Positions 8,089 to 17,389 of a DNA stretch of 64,000 nt are shown here, one piece after another. Position 1 is the first letter of the stretch. Each line of letters opens with the position of its first letter. Origin of the DNA: Ancylobacter polymorphus (GTDB lineage: Bacteria > Pseudomonadota > Alphaproteobacteria > Rhizobiales > Xanthobacteraceae); contig NZ_CP083239.1 of assembly GCF_022836935.1 (NCBI RefSeq), positions 558,001-622,000 on the forward strand, written 5' to 3'. The notes under the pieces are model-generated. The model made no database searches and was not told the DNA's origin. It saw only the letters and a program-made list of their open reading frames with translations. Made by a program: the position numbers and the translations under genes.

Positions 8089-9558
8089 CTACAGGGCCAC
8101 GGCCGCCGAGGCAACGCGGCGCCAGGCGCGGATAATGGCGTCGGCGGAGAGATGGATGTCCGCCTCGGTGGTGGAGGCGCCGATCACCGAGAGCCGCATG
8201 ATCCAGCGCCCGCGCCATGCCGCGCCGGCGGCGAAGCAGGTGCCGTCTTCCTGCACCGCCGCGATGGTGGCGCGGGTCAGCGCGTCGCCTTGCGCCCCCT
8301 CCGCCGCCCCCGCCTCCGCGCCGCCGAAGCGCACCGCCACCTGGTTCAGCACCACCTCGTTCAGCACCGTCACCCCCGGCTCGGCGGCGAGACGTTCCGC
8401 CAGAAGCCGGGCCTGCGCGCAATGGCGCTCCACCATCGCGGCGATGCCGGCCCGGCCGAAATGGCGCAGCAGCGCCCAGCTGGCGAAGCCCCGGGCGCGG
8501 CGCGACAGCTCCGGCACATAATGCGAGGGGTCGCGCTCATGCTCGCTCACCGGCGGCAGATAGCTCGCCGCGATGGTCATGGCCCGGCGGTGGGCGTCGG
8601 CGTCGCGCACGATGGCATAGCCGCAGTCGAACGGCGTCTGCAGCCATTTGTGCCCGTCCGTCGCCCAGGAATCGGCCGTCTCGACACCGCCGGCGAGGTG
8701 CGCGCGCGTCGGGCAGGCGCGCGCCCACAAGCCGAAGGCGCCGTCCACATGCACCCACCCCGCCCGCGCCCGGGCGAGCGGGACCAGCCGCACATGGTCG
8801 TCGCTGGCGCCACTATGGATATGCCCGGCCTGCGTCACCACGATGAGCGGCGCGCCTGCGGGCACGGCCCGCGCCAGCAGGTCCTCGAAGGCGTCCGGCC
8901 GCATCACGCCCTCAGCATCGGCCGGCACGCGGATCAGGCTCGCCTTGCCGAAGCCGAGATAATGCAGCGCCGAGAACACGCTGGCATGGGCCTCCTCGCC
9001 GATCAGCACCCGCACCGGCGGGGCGCCGAACAGGCCCAGCGCCTCCACATCCCACCCCGCCCGGCGCAACACCTCGCCGCGCGCGGCGGCGAGGGCGACG
9101 AAACTCGCCATGGTGGCGCCGGTGACGAAGCCGACCCCGCTTTCCGCCGGCAGGCGCAGCACCTCCAGCAGCCAGCGCGCCGCCACCGTCTCGGCGGCGG
9201 CGGCGGCGGGCGCGGCAAAATGATTGGCGGTGTTCTGTCCCCAGGCGGCGGTCAGCCAGTCGGCGGCAACGCCAACCGGGTGGGAATTGCCGATCACCCA
9301 GCCGAAGAAGCGCGGCCCGGCGGAGGCGCGCAGCCCCGGCTCGGCCCGCGCCACCAGCGCGTCGAGCACGTCCGCGCCCGGCACGCCGTGCTCGGGCAGC
9401 GGGCCGTCAAAGGCAGCGAGGCAGGCGGCATAATCCTGCGCGGGCGGGTGCGCTGTGGGGTCCGCGCGGTAGGCGATGGCCCGGCGCGCCGCCGCCAGCA
9501 GCAGGGCCCCGGTCTCGTCCTGTGGCGTCTCGTCCTGTGGCGTCTCGTCCATGCGCAT
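8089..9558 (-). CDS. PLP-dependent group II decarboxylase family protein
   Basis: About 489 residues from the ATG at 9558; an ATG two codons later (9552) is equally possible. The PLP-binding lysine is in TDGHKWLQTPFD, and HVDGAFGLWA supplies the aspartate that contacts the pyridine nitrogen, as in aromatic-L-amino-acid and glutamate decarboxylases. The substrate cannot be read from the sequence. The N-terminus holds a short repeat DETPQDETPQDET encoded by a 15-base direct repeat. It lies 33 bases upstream of DUF952 on the same strand. Confidence 0.88.
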   Translation of the reverse strand: MRMDETPQDETPQDETGALLLAAARRAIAYRADPTAHPPAQDYAACLAAFDGPLPEHGVPGADVLDALVARAEPGLRASAGPRFFGWVIGNSHPVGVAADWLTAAWGQNTANHFAAPAAAAAETVAARWLLEVLRLPAESGVGFVTGATMASFVALAAARGEVLRRAGWDVEALGLFGAPPVRVLIGEEAHASVFSALHYLGFGKASLIRVPADAEGVMRPDAFEDLLARAVPAGAPLIVVTQAGHIHSGASDDHVRLVPLARARAGWVHVDGAFGLWARACPTRAHLAGGVETADSWATDGHKWLQTPFDCGYAIVRDADAHRRAMTIAASYLPPVSEHERDPSHYVPELSRRARGFASWALLRHFGRAGIAAMVERHCAQARLLAERLAAEPGVTVLNEVVLNQVAVRFGGAEAGAAEGAQGDALTRATIAAVQEDGTCFAAGAAWRGRWIMRLSVIGASTTEADIHLSADAIIRAWRRVASAAVAL

Positions 9559-9652
9559 GCCGGCCCCTGCCCGAAAGGGCGGCCATCCTAGGCAGGGCAC
9601 GCGCCCTGTCCAGCGCCGGGCGGCAGCGACGCCAAAGCCGCCGCACCGCGGC

Positions 9653-9679
9653 TGGACAATGGCGAGATTAGGGTATAAT
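9653..9679 (+). promoter_or_regulatory. Candidate sigma-70-like promoter of the S24 regulator
   Basis: TGGACA at 9653-9658 and TATAAT at 9674-9679, separated by 15 bases, which is shorter than the ideal 17. The -10 box is perfect. It lies 35 bases upstream of the ATG at 9714. Confidence 0.4.
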
Positions 9680-9713
9680 TCCTACGCACCTGACAAAAAT
9701 CCGGGCACGAATC

Positions 9714-10340
9714 ATGCTCAGCCATGCCCAGATCTGGCGCGCTTTGGACAGGCTGGCGGAACGGCTGGACCTCAGCCCCTCCGCCCTCGCCCGCCGCGCC
9801 GGGCTGGACGCCACCACCTTCAACCGCTCCAAGCGCGAGGCGGCGGACGGGCGGCCGCGCTGGCCCTCCACCGAGAGCATCGCCAAGGTGCTGGCCGCCA
9901 CCGGCACGAGCCTCGACGATTTCATGGGGCTGGTGAATGGCGGCACCGGCGGGCGCCGCGCCATCCCGCTCATCGGCTTCGCGCAGGCGGGCGAAGGCGG
10001 CTATTTCGACGATGCCGGCTTTCCCGTCGGCGGCGCCTGGGACGAGATCGCCTTTCCCAATGTCGGCGACGAACACGCCTATGCGCTGGAAATCTCCGGC
10101 GATTCCATGCTGCCGCTCTATCGCGACGGCGATGTCGTCGTGCTCTCGCCCTCGGCGCCGATCCGGCGCGGCGACCGGGTGGTGGTGAAGACCCGCGAAG
10201 GCGAGGTTTTGGCCAAGGAGCTGAAGCGCCAGACCAACCGCACGGTGGAGCTGCGCTCGCTCAACCCCGAGCATCCCGACCGCCTGCTGCAGGAGGCGGA
10301 CATCGCCTGGATCGCCCGTGTGCTGTGGGCGAGCCAATAG
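9714..10340 (+). CDS. XRE-HTH / S24 peptidase-like transcriptional regulator
   Basis: 208 residues. The N-terminal helix-turn-helix (about 5-60, SPSALARRAGLDATTFNRSK) resembles phage CI/LexA-like DNA-binding domains. The C-terminal S24 domain has the nucleophile serine in ISGDSMLP (about S131) and a candidate general-base lysine in RVVVKT (about K159). Such proteins repress target genes until self-cleavage or RecA-stimulated inactivation. Here it is an orphan, with no phage genes nearby, so it may control host stress genes. It is convergent with the lipoprotein gene across a terminator hairpin. Confidence 0.9.
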   Translation: MLSHAQIWRALDRLAERLDLSPSALARRAGLDATTFNRSKREAADGRPRWPSTESIAKVLAATGTSLDDFMGLVNGGTGGRRAIPLIGFAQAGEGGYFDDAGFPVGGAWDEIAFPNVGDEHAYALEISGDSMLPLYRDGDVVVLSPSAPIRRGDRVVVKTREGEVLAKELKRQTNRTVELRSLNPEHPDRLLQEADIAWIARVLWASQ

Positions 10341-10353
10341 CCGAACGCGAAAA

Positions 10354-10372
10354 CGGCCCCGCTTGGGGGCCG
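10354..10372. terminator. Hairpin between convergent genes
   Basis: CGGCCCC at 10354-10360 pairs with GGGGCCG at 10366-10372. It lies between two genes that end toward each other, so it probably terminates one or both. There is no long T tract. Confidence 0.6.
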
Positions 10373-10403
10373 CCTCATGTCTCGCTTGGATAAGGCGCTG
10401 CGG

Positions 10404-10661
10404 TCAGCAGCGCACCGCCACGCGGCGGCCATAGCGGTCATAGGCCCAGCAATCGCCCGGCGAGGTCGCCGCGCCAATCAGCGCGCCGGTGCCCGCACCC
10501 ACGCCCGCGCCGATCGCCGCGCCCGTGCCGCCGCCGGCAATGCCGCCAATGACCGCGCCGGTGCCGCCGCCGATGAGCGCGCCGCCCGCGGCGCGGCGTT
10601 CCGTGGTGGTGCAGGCGGCGATGCTGAGCGTGGCCAGCGAAAGCACAACGATCTTGAGCAT
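10404..10661 (-). CDS. Glycine-zipper outer-membrane lipoprotein
   Basis: 85 residues from ATG 10661, chosen because GGAGAGG lies just upstream and a lipoprotein signal follows. The lipobox is LSIAAC with the lipidated cysteine at about residue 17. The body is a glycine-zipper repeat (GGALIGGGTGAVIGGIAGG and following), as in OsmB/SlyB-like lipoproteins. The C-terminus DCWAYDRYGRRVAVRC has two cysteines. A perfect general-stress (EcfG) promoter lies about 105 bases upstream on this strand, so it is probably stress-induced. Confidence 0.85.
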   Translation of the reverse strand: MLKIVVLSLATLSIAACTTTERRAAGGALIGGGTGAVIGGIAGGGTGAAIGAGVGAGTGALIGAATSPGDCWAYDRYGRRVAVRC

Positions 10662-10766
10662 GATCCCTCTCCTTTTGAGCATGCCGGACCTGCCCGGCAG
10701 ACCGTGACGGCGATACCTGATCTCGATGGTGCCGTTCCCCCAAGCCGGAGGCGGCGCCCGTCCGGT

Positions 10767-10791
10767 AACGTGCGGTTGGCCCGCAGGTTCC
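10767..10791 (-). promoter_or_regulatory. EcfG general-stress promoter
   Basis: On the minus strand GGAAC (10791-10787), a 16-base spacer, then CGTT (10770-10767), an exact match to the alphaproteobacterial EcfG consensus. It points at the glycine-zipper lipoprotein gene. Confidence 0.8.
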
Positions 10792-10882
10792 ACTGTCACG
10801 GTCGCAGGGTAGGATGCGGCTTGCACCCGCCGCCGCGCGGAGTATGCTACTAAAACACTAGATTTCTTGACGGGAGTTCGCC

Positions 10883-11518
10883 ATGACCATCCGCCTCGGG
10901 GACGTCGTTCCCGATTTCGACGCCGAGACCACCGACGGGCCGATCCGCTTCCATGAATGGCTGGGCGATTCCTGGGGGGTGCTGTTCTCGCACCCGAAGA
11001 ACTTCACGCCGGTCTGCACCACGGAACTCGGGCAGGTGGCGCGGCTGAAGCCGGAATTCGACCGGCGCAACGTCAAGGTGATCGGCCTCTCCGTCGATCC
11101 GCTCGACGCGCATGCGAAATGGGCGGAAGACATCGCGGAAACGCAGGGCTACGCCCCGAACTTCCCGCTGATCGCCGACCCGGAGCGCACCGTCTCCGGT
11201 CTTTACGACATGATCCACCCCAACGCCTCGGACACGATGACCGTTCGCTCGGTGTTCGTCGTCGGACCGGACAAGAAGCTTAAACTCTCCCTCACCTATC
11301 CCGCCAGCGCCGGACGCAATTTCGACGAGATCCTGCGGGTGATCGACTCGCTGCAACTCACCGCCCGGCACGCCGTCGCCACCCCGGCCAACTGGAAGGA
11401 CGGCGAGGACGTGATCATCGTCCCCTCGGTCAGCGACGAGGCGGCGAAGGAGAAGTTTCCCGGCGGCTGGAAGACGCTGAAGCCTTATCTGCGCGTGGTG
11501 CCGCAGCCGGGCAAGTGA
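10883..11518 (+). CDS. 1-Cys peroxiredoxin (Prx6 type)
   Basis: 211 residues. The peroxidatic cysteine is in FTPVCTTELG (C45), and the long C-terminal dimerisation region with PANWKDGEDV and PGGWKTLKPYLR is typical of Prx6/AhpC-TSA 1-Cys enzymes. No resolving cysteine is apparent. It reduces hydrogen peroxide and organic peroxides in the cytoplasm. It has its own upstream region and no close operon partner. Confidence 0.95.
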   Translation: MTIRLGDVVPDFDAETTDGPIRFHEWLGDSWGVLFSHPKNFTPVCTTELGQVARLKPEFDRRNVKVIGLSVDPLDAHAKWAEDIAETQGYAPNFPLIADPERTVSGLYDMIHPNASDTMTVRSVFVVGPDKKLKLSLTYPASAGRNFDEILRVIDSLQLTARHAVATPANWKDGEDVIIVPSVSDEAAKEKFPGGWKTLKPYLRVVPQPGK

Positions 11519-11550
11519 GGGGGCGAACGCCGCCCCGCAAGACGAAAGCG

Positions 11551-11656
11551 CCATCCCGGCCGAAGCAGAGCGAAGAGCCTGGATCGCTCGTCAATGTCAC
11601 ACGCCCCTGAACCACGCGATCCCGGATCGGCCTTGCGGCCGTCCGGGATGACGGCC
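11551..11656. repeat. REP-like dispersed palindromic repeat, copy 1
   Basis: An intergenic stretch between convergent genes built of the motif ATCCCGG in both orientations. The core hairpin is ATCCCGGA (11619-11626) with TCCGGGAT (11642-11649), plus an inner CGGCC/GGCCG. Similar elements occur at 26,889-27,065 and 34,168-34,262. It may act as a terminator or as a REP element. Confidence 0.65.
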
Positions 11657-11671
11657 GCAAGGGGTACGTCC

Positions 11672-12121
11672 TCAGACCGTGAGCGGCTTGCGGTACTGAA
11701 TGAAGCCGGTGCGCTCGGCGAGGCTGTTATACAGCCGCTGCGCCGTCTGGTTGGTCTCGTGCGTCAGCCAATAGACCTTCGGGCTGCCCTTGGCCGCCGC
11801 GTCCGCCGCGACATGGTCGATCAGCCGGCGGCCGAGGCCCTGCCCGCGCTGGCTGGCGTCCACATAGAGGTCGTTGAGGTAGCATACATTGCCCACCGAC
11901 CAGGTAGAGCGGTGGAACAGCCAGTGGGTGAGGCCCACCGCCTTCCCGGCCGCATCGAAGGCCAGCGCGCCATGCACCGGCTCGGCCGGATCGAGCAGGC
12001 GCTGCCAGGTGGTCGCCGTCACCTCGTCCGGCAGCGTCGCCTCGTAAAAGACGAGATAGGCCTGCCAGAGCGGCAGCCAGAGCGCGTGATCCTCGGCCGT
12101 GAGAGCGCGTATGTCCGTCAT
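11672..12121 (-). CDS. GNAT family N-acetyltransferase
   Basis: 149 residues with the GNAT fold. The acetyl-CoA-binding loop is [14 protein letters not shown] (about 95-108), after the strand LNDLYVDA. The acceptor is unknown. The ATG overlaps the fmt stop by four bases, so it is translated as the last gene of the def-fmt transcript. Confidence 0.88.
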   Translation of the reverse strand: MTDIRALTAEDHALWLPLWQAYLVFYEATLPDEVTATTWQRLLDPAEPVHGALAFDAAGKAVGLTHWLFHRSTWSVGNVCYLNDLYVDASQRGQGLGRRLIDHVAADAAAKGSPKVYWLTHETNQTAQRLYNSLAERTGFIQYRKPLTV

Positions 12122-13035
12122 GTCACCACCCTGCCCGCGGTCAGGTCGCTGCCGCGCAAAAACTCATCCGCCGGCATCGCCCGGCTGCCAGCCTTCTGCA
12201 CCTCGACGAGCCGTACCGCGCCCTCTCCGCAGGCGATGGTGAGCGCATCGTCAAGCACCGTCCCGGGCGCGCCAGCACCCGCCCCGAGCGTCGAGCGCAG
12301 CACTTTCACCCGCGCGCCGTCGAGATCGAACCAGGCGCCGGGAAAGGGCGAGAGGCCGCGAATATGGTCGTGCACCGCCTGCGCCGGCCGGGTCCAGTCG
12401 ATGCGGGTCTCGTTCTTGTCGATCTTGGCGGCATAGGTCACGCCCTCGCTCGGCTGCGGCGTGAAGCCGAGCGCCCCGCGCTCCAGCGCCGCCAGCGCCC
12501 GCGCCATCAGGTCGCCGCCGACGATCATCAGCCGGTCGTGCAACTCGCCCGCCGTCATGTCCGGCCCGATGGCGACGCGCTCCACCAGCCCCACCGGCCC
12601 GGTATCGAGCCCTGCCTCCATCTTCATGACCGCGACGCCGGTCTCGCTGTCGCCGGCCATAATGGCCCGCTGGATCGGCGCGGCGCCGCGCCAGCGCGGC
12701 AGCAGCGAGGCGTGCAGGTTGAGGCAGCCGAGCGGGGGAAGATCGAGGATCGCCTGCGGGAGAAGGCGCCCATAGGCCACCACCACGGCGGCGTCGGCCT
12801 CATGCGCGGCGAAGGTTGCGGCCGCGTCCTCGGTGCGCAGGGTGGACGGCGTCAGGACGGGAATGCCGAGCCGTTCCGCCGCGCGGTGCACCGGCGAGGG
12901 CACGAGATCGAGCCCGCGCCGCCCGCCCGGCGCCGGCGCGCGCGTATAGGCCGCCACCACCTCGTGGCCGGCGCCGACGATCTCCACCAGCGTGGAAACC
13001 GCGAAATCGGGCGTGCCCATGAAGACGATGCGCAT
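12118..13035 (-). CDS. fmt: Methionyl-tRNA formyltransferase
   Basis: 305 residues. The formyltransferase signature is [16 protein letters not shown] (about 112-127), preceded by the catalytic Asn/His region [10 protein letters not shown], and an OB-fold C-terminal domain follows. It transfers a formyl group from 10-formyl-THF to initiator Met-tRNA. It sits 50 bases downstream of def, the classic translation-initiation pair, and is coupled to the GNAT gene. Confidence 0.97.
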   Translation of the reverse strand: MRIVFMGTPDFAVSTLVEIVGAGHEVVAAYTRAPAPGGRRGLDLVPSPVHRAAERLGIPVLTPSTLRTEDAAATFAAHEADAAVVVAYGRLLPQAILDLPPLGCLNLHASLLPRWRGAAPIQRAIMAGDSETGVAVMKMEAGLDTGPVGLVERVAIGPDMTAGELHDRLMIVGGDLMARALAALERGALGFTPQPSEGVTYAAKIDKNETRIDWTRPAQAVHDHIRGLSPFPGAWFDLDGARVKVLRSTLGAGAGAPGTVLDDALTIACGEGAVRLVEVQKAGSRAMPADEFLRGSDLTAGRVVT

Positions 13036-13085
13036 GCGGCTCTCCGCTGGAAGGTGGGAAACGACGCGTCGCCTGCGCGGCGGGG

Positions 13086-13637
13086 TCAGGCCCGCTCTTT
13101 CTTCGCCAGCTTGGTGAACTTGGTGATCACCCGGTCGCGCTTGAGCTTGGAGATGTGGTCGATGAACAGCACGCCGTTGAGATGGTCGATCTCATGCTGC
13201 ACGCAGGTGGCGAGCAGGCCGTCGGCGTCCATTTCCTGCGTCTCGCCATTGAGGTCCATATAGCGGACCTTCACCCGTGCCGGGCGCTCGACATCGGCGT
13301 AATATTCCGGGATCGACAGACAGCCCTCGGCATAGACCGACATTTCCTCTGACGAGGCGATGATCTCCGGGTTGATCAGCGCCAGCGGGTGCTTTTCGCG
13401 CTCCGCCTCCTCGTCCTCCGCCCCGTCCGCCTGCGCCTGGCGCGGGCCGACATCGACGGTGACGATGCGCTCGGGAATGCCAACCTGGATCGCCGCCAGC
13501 CCGATGCCGGGGGCGTCATACATGGTCTCGAACATGTCCTCGACGATGGCGCGCACGCGCGCATCCACGCGCAGCACGGGGTCGGAGAGCTGGCGCAGGC
13601 GGGTATCGGGGAGGATCACGAGCGGACGTATCGACAT
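13086..13637 (-). CDS. def: Peptide deformylase
   Basis: 183 residues from ATG 13637; a longer frame to 13706 has no family match in its extra 23 residues. All three PDF motifs are present: [10 protein letters not shown] (about 46-55), EGCLSIPEY with the metal-binding cysteine, and [11 protein letters not shown] with the HExxH zinc/iron site. It removes the N-formyl group from nascent proteins. It is first of the def-fmt-GNAT unit and divergent from rmuC across about 110 bases. Confidence 0.97.
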   Translation of the reverse strand: MSIRPLVILPDTRLRQLSDPVLRVDARVRAIVEDMFETMYDAPGIGLAAIQVGIPERIVTVDVGPRQAQADGAEDEEAEREKHPLALINPEIIASSEEMSVYAEGCLSIPEYYADVERPARVKVRYMDLNGETQEMDADGLLATCVQHEIDHLNGVLFIDHISKLKRDRVITKFTKLAKKERA

Positions 13638-13747
13638 GCCGTTCAGATAAGCGCCGCGCCGAATTCCGTCAACGCGGGGTTTACCCTGAGTCGAAGCGAT
13701 GTTCACTCTCCGTTCGCACCATGACCAGAATCTGGTAGAAGACGGCG

Positions 13748-14956
13748 ATGGATCAGATCGTGTTCACGCTCGGCACGCAGCCGGTGACGCTGGCGCAGAC
13801 GCTCGCCGGCGCCGGTGCGCTCGCCTTTCTGCTGCTCGTCGCCGTTCTGCGCGCGGTCTCGCGCAGCGCCCGGCAGAACGCGCTTGAGGCGGACGAGCAG
13901 GCGCGCCGCGCCGACGAGCTGGAGGAACGCCTCGCCGATCTCGCCCGCACCCAGGCGGAAACCATCGGCCGGGTGCAGTCCATGACGGAGGTGCTGGCCC
14001 AGCGCCAGGGCGACCTCGCCCGCGCCGTGGCTGAGCGGCTCGACGCCTCCTCCCACCGCATGGGCGAAAGTCTGGCGCGGGCGAGCGAGGCCACGCACGA
14101 AAACCTCGTGCGGCTGAACGAGCGCCTCGCCCTTGTCGATCAGGCGCGGGCGAGTCTGGGCGAACTCTCCGGCCAGGTGATGAGCCTGCGCGAGACGCTG
14201 GCCAACAAGCAGGCGCGCGGCGCCTTCGGCGAAGGGCGGCTGCAGGCGATCATCGCCGACGCTTTGCCGCGCGACAGCTTCGCCTTCCAGCACACGCTCT
14301 CCAATGGACGGCGCGCCGACTGCGCCATCTTCCTGCCCGGCGACACCCGCCCGCTGCTGGTCGATTCCAAATTTCCGCTGGAAGCGATCACCGCCTTTCG
14401 CGAGGCGCCGACGCCGGAAGCGCGCAAGCCGGCGGAAGCGCGGCTGAAGGCCGATGTCGGCCGGCATGTGAAGGACATTGCCGAACGCTACCTCGTCGGC
14501 GGCGAGACGCAGGACGTGGCGCTGATGTTCGTGCCCTCCGAATCCGTCTATGGCGAATTGCACGAGCATTTCGACGATCTCATCCAGCAGGCGTTCCGCG
14601 CCCGCGTCATCCTCGTCTCGCCCTCGCTGCTGATGCTCGCCGTGCAGGTGGTGCAGGCCATCTGCAAGGATGCGCGCATGCGCGAGCAGGCCGACCTCAT
14701 CCGCACGGAATGCGGCAAGCTGGTCGCCGATGTGATCCGCCTGCGCGACCGCGTCGGCAATCTGCAAAAGCACTTCGGCCAGATGACCGACGACGTGGCG
14801 CAGGCATTGACCTCCGCCGACAAGATCGCCAAACGCGGCGCGCGCATCGAGCAGCTGGAGTTCGAGGCCGACGGCCCGGCGCGCGCACCCGCGCCGCCCG
14901 ATCTCTTCGCGGCGGATACGCTGCCCACCCCGCCGCTGCGGGGGGCGGCCGAATGA
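13748..14956 (+). CDS. rmuC: DNA recombination protein RmuC
   Basis: 402 residues. An N-terminal membrane helix (about 14-38) is followed by a long coiled coil (about 45-150) and the RmuC domain with [25 protein letters not shown] (a restriction-nuclease-like DxK core) and [14 protein letters not shown]. The family limits recombination at inverted repeats; its exact activity is not settled. The ORF is single and complete. Confidence 0.94.
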   Translation: MDQIVFTLGTQPVTLAQTLAGAGALAFLLLVAVLRAVSRSARQNALEADEQARRADELEERLADLARTQAETIGRVQSMTEVLAQRQGDLARAVAERLDASSHRMGESLARASEATHENLVRLNERLALVDQARASLGELSGQVMSLRETLANKQARGAFGEGRLQAIIADALPRDSFAFQHTLSNGRRADCAIFLPGDTRPLLVDSKFPLEAITAFREAPTPEARKPAEARLKADVGRHVKDIAERYLVGGETQDVALMFVPSESVYGELHEHFDDLIQQAFRARVILVSPSLLMLAVQVVQAICKDARMREQADLIRTECGKLVADVIRLRDRVGNLQKHFGQMTDDVAQALTSADKIAKRGARIEQLEFEADGPARAPAPPDLFAADTLPTPPLRGAAE

Positions 14957-15024
14957 GGGGTGACGGTGGGGCGCGGCGGTCTTTAATCCGTCCAATTCGC
15001 AGGATGAAGCTTTTCTGATAGTTT

Positions 15025-15041
15025 GATAGAATGTTTCTATC
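15025..15041 (+). promoter_or_regulatory. LysR-type operator palindrome
   Basis: A 17-base perfect dyad, GATAGAA-TGT-TTCTATC, containing the T-N11-A pattern that LysR regulators bind. It lies 24 bases upstream of the GTG start at 15065, so autoregulation is likely. Confidence 0.65.
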
Positions 15042-15064
15042 GTCTGTGTCAGGAAACGTCCCGC

Positions 15065-15964
15065 GTGATCGACCGTTTTGAACTCCTGCTCGCCCTCGCC
15101 AAGGAGCGCCATTTCGGCCGTGCCGCCGAATCCTGCGGGGTGACCCAGCCCACGCTCTCGGCCGGCCTCAAGCAGCTGGAAGAACAGCTCGGCGTCCGGC
15201 TGGTGGAGCGGGGTTCGCGCTTCATCGGTTTCACCCCGGAAGGGGAGCGCGCGCTGCAATGGGCGCGGCGGGTCATCGGCGATGTGCGCGCCATGCGCCA
15301 GGAAATCGCCGGCATGCGCAAGGGGCTTTCCGGCCATCTGCGCATCGCCGCCATCCCCACCGCCATGCCGATGCTCTCCGAGCTCACCACGCCGTTCCAC
15401 GCCAAGCACGCCGATGTGCGCTTCACGCTGATTTCCGCCTCCTCCAACGAGGTGCTACGGCTGATCGAGAATCTGGAGGCCGATGCCGGCATCACCTATC
15501 TCGACAACGACCCGCTCGGGCGGGTGCAGACCGTGCCGCTCTACAAGGAAGGCTATCGCTTCCTCACCTCCGCCGACTCGCCGCTCGGCGACAAGGCCAA
15601 GGTGACCTGGGAGGAAATCGGCCGGGTGCCGCTGTGCCTGCTCACCCCCGACATGCAGAACCGCCGCATCGTCGACAAGCAGCTCGCCGAGGCCGGGCAT
15701 GCGGTGGTGCCGATGCTGGAGGCCAATTCGACGCTCGCTCTTCTCTCGCATGTGCGCACCGGCAAATGGGCGAGCGTGGTGGCCAACACGCTGGCGGATG
15801 TGTTCGCCTTTCCCGCCAGCATCCGCTCCATCCCGATCGAGGGGCCGGAAGTGCTGCACCAGATGGGCCTCGTCGTGCTCGACCGCGAGCCGATGACGCC
15901 GATCGTCACCGCCCTGCTGGCGGAAGCCCGCGCCGTCGCCCCCTCGCTGGCGAAGCGCATCTGA
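15065..15964 (+). CDS. LysR family transcriptional regulator
   Basis: 299 residues from GTG 15065, preferred over an in-frame ATG at 15023 because AGGAAA precedes it and the family N-terminus [11 protein letters not shown] begins here; the earlier start would lie across the operator. The winged HTH is at about 3-62 ([20 protein letters not shown]), and a periplasmic-binding-like effector domain follows. The ligand is unknown. Its sequence resembles LysR regulators near formate dehydrogenase genes, but no such operon is in view. Confidence 0.9.
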   Translation: MIDRFELLLALAKERHFGRAAESCGVTQPTLSAGLKQLEEQLGVRLVERGSRFIGFTPEGERALQWARRVIGDVRAMRQEIAGMRKGLSGHLRIAAIPTAMPMLSELTTPFHAKHADVRFTLISASSNEVLRLIENLEADAGITYLDNDPLGRVQTVPLYKEGYRFLTSADSPLGDKAKVTWEEIGRVPLCLLTPDMQNRRIVDKQLAEAGHAVVPMLEANSTLALLSHVRTGKWASVVANTLADVFAFPASIRSIPIEGPEVLHQMGLVVLDREPMTPIVTALLAEARAVAPSLAKRI

Positions 15965-15981
15965 GCCCGTCCCGCGCCCGA

Positions 15982-16006
15982 GGAACCCTGAGCCGCCTCA
16001 TTTGTT
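15982..16006 (+). promoter_or_regulatory. Near-consensus EcfG promoter for DUF1328
   Basis: GGAAC at 15982-15986, a 16-base spacer, then TGTT at 16003-16006 (one mismatch to CGTT). It lies 45 bases upstream of the DUF1328 ATG and beside the general-stress locus. Confidence 0.55.
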
Positions 16007-16050
16007 GTCCCGCCACACGGCCACGGCCGTCTCGCGAAGTGGAGGCTTAC

Positions 16051-16224
16051 ATGCTGGGTTGGGCGCTGACCTTTCTCGTGGTGGCTCTGATCGCCGCCGT
16101 TCTCGGTTTCGGCGGCATTGCCGGAACCGCCATCGAAATCGCCAAGATCATCTTCTTCGTCGCCATCATCCTGTTTCTGGTGTCGGCGGTGTTCGGGTTC
16201 ATGCGGCGCGGCCGCGCGCCTTGA
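16051..16224 (+). CDS. DUF1328 (YtjA-type) small membrane protein
   Basis: 57 residues, nearly all hydrophobic: two helices (about 5-23 and 29-50) with the family motif [20 protein letters not shown]1328 proteins are common in stress regulons of Alphaproteobacteria; their function is unknown. GGAGG lies six bases before the ATG. The near-consensus EcfG promoter upstream and the adjoining ecfG locus support a stress role. Confidence 0.88.
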   Translation: MLGWALTFLVVALIAAVLGFGGIAGTAIEIAKIIFFVAIILFLVSAVFGFMRRGRAP

Positions 16225-16229
16225 AGCCT

Positions 16230-16257
16230 CGGCTTCCGGGCTTCGGCCCGGAAGCCG
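16230..16257. terminator. Strong hairpin after DUF1328
   Basis: A perfect 12-bp stem (16230-16241 with 16246-16257) closed by a TTCG tetraloop. It begins six bases after the DUF1328 stop. Confidence 0.75.
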
Positions 16258-16280
16258 AACCGCTCGGTGGCACCAATGCA

Positions 16281-16308
16281 AACGCCCCCGGCGCAAGCCG
16301 GGGGCGTT
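16281..16308. terminator. Second bidirectional hairpin
   Basis: A perfect 12-bp stem AACGCCCCCGGC / GCCGGGGGCGTT around a GCAA tetraloop, followed by TCTCG. It can serve both the DUF1328 transcript and the converging ecfG transcript. Confidence 0.75.
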
Positions 16309-16403
16309 CTCGCACAAGACGCGAGGCGAACAGGTCTGTTGATATGTGCAGGAACCACCCGGTGAGAGCGACGGTGGGTGGCGAAGAACCGCCGGAGGGC
16401 AGG

Positions 16404-16955
16404 TCAGGTACGCTCGGCAGCCAGCACCGCGCGCGTGGTCTTGTCTGGGCCGAAATCGCTGACATCGTCCAGCGCCAGCATTTCGCCGAGCCGCTTGCGC
16501 GCCCGGTTCACCCGGCTCTTGATGGTGCCGACCGCGCATTGGCAGATATCGGCGGCTTCCTCATAGGAAAAGCCGGAGGCACCCACCAGCACAAGCGCTT
16601 CGCGCTGGTCGGGCGGCAGCTGGTCGAGCGCGGCGCGGAAATCCTCGAAATCCAGATGAGTGTTCTGGTCGGGATTGCTGGTCAGCGTCGCGGCGAAGGC
16701 GCCGTCCGAATCCGGCACTTCCCGCCGCCTCTTGCGGTATTCGGAGCGGAACAGGTTGCGCAGGATGGTGAACAGCCAGGCCGGCAGGTTGGTGCCGGGC
16801 CGGAAGCTGGAAATATTGGCGAAGGCGCGCAGCAGCGTCTCCTGCACCAGATCGTCCGCCCGGTCGACGCTGCCCGAAAGCGAGATCGCGAAGGCTCGCA
16901 GATTGGGAATGGCGGCGATGATTTCGTCGCGCAAAGTCGGATCGAACCGGCTCAC
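16404..16955 (-). CDS. ecfG: General-stress ECF sigma factor EcfG
   Basis: 183 residues from GTG 16955. Region 2 holds DDLVQETLLRAFANISSF and region 4 holds YEEAADICQCAVGTIKSRVNR, the ECF15 pattern. It directs RNA polymerase to GGAAC-N16/17-CGTT promoters during general stress and is held inactive by NepR. Its start overlaps the nepR stop by four bases. It is probably autoregulated through the EcfG promoter at 17262-17286. Confidence 0.95.
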   Translation of the reverse strand: MSRFDPTLRDEIIAAIPNLRAFAISLSGSVDRADDLVQETLLRAFANISSFRPGTNLPAWLFTILRNLFRSEYRKRRREVPDSDGAFAATLTSNPDQNTHLDFEDFRAALDQLPPDQREALVLVGASGFSYEEAADICQCAVGTIKSRVNRARKRLGEMLALDDVSDFGPDKTTRAVLAAERT

Positions 16956-17206
16956 TTGCGCCCTCCACCCTCGCCAGACGTGCCGTCCGCCTTATCGAGT
17001 TTGGAGAGCAGGTCGATGAAACGGTCTGGCACGCCCTGGCGCACCACGTCGTCATACATGGCGCGCAGGTGTTGGCCGATCTTGGCCTGTATCTCGCTGC
17101 CGAGAGCGGTTTCCTTGCCGCCGCCCAGAGGCGAGGAGGACATGCCGTCCGCCGCAGCGGCCGCACCCTCCGAATGATCGTCACTCATCATTTTCTTTCC
17201 CGACAT
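16952..17206 (-). CDS. nepR: Anti-sigma factor NepR
   Basis: 84 residues from ATG 17206; the open frame extends 19 codons upstream, but the NepR family begins near here. The conserved core IGQHLRAMYDDVVRQGVPDRFIDLLSKLD (helices alpha1 and alpha2, about 42-70) wraps around EcfG in unstressed cells and moves to phosphorylated PhyR under stress. It is the first gene of the nepR-ecfG transcript and sits divergent from phyR. Confidence 0.93.
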   Translation of the reverse strand: MSGKKMMSDDHSEGAAAAADGMSSSPLGGGKETALGSEIQAKIGQHLRAMYDDVVRQGVPDRFIDLLSKLDKADGTSGEGGGRK

Positions 17207-17261
17207 TGAGCCCCCGAAAGGTCGAGAGGGAAGACGGCTCCGTCGCTGCATACGAGGCCAC

Positions 17262-17286
17262 AACGAGCCAGAAGCGAAACGGTTCC
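17262..17286 (-). promoter_or_regulatory. EcfG promoter of nepR-ecfG
   Basis: Minus strand GGAAC (17286-17282), a 16-base spacer, CGTT (17265-17262), an exact consensus match. It lies 55 bases upstream of the nepR ATG and gives positive autoregulation. Confidence 0.88.
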
Positions 17287-17325
17287 AGGAATTCTAGTGC
17301 ATCGCGAAAATTTTTGACCTACTCC

Positions 17326-17350
17326 GGAACCACGCGGTCCATCGCGCGTT
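17326..17350 (+). promoter_or_regulatory. EcfG promoter of phyR
   Basis: GGAAC (17326-17330), 16 bases, CGTT (17347-17350), an exact match. It lies 40 bases before the phyR GTG and is divergent from the nepR promoter. Confidence 0.88.
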
Positions 17351-17389
17351 ATCAGCCGCTTCACAATTTGCAGCTTCGGGGAGACGCGA

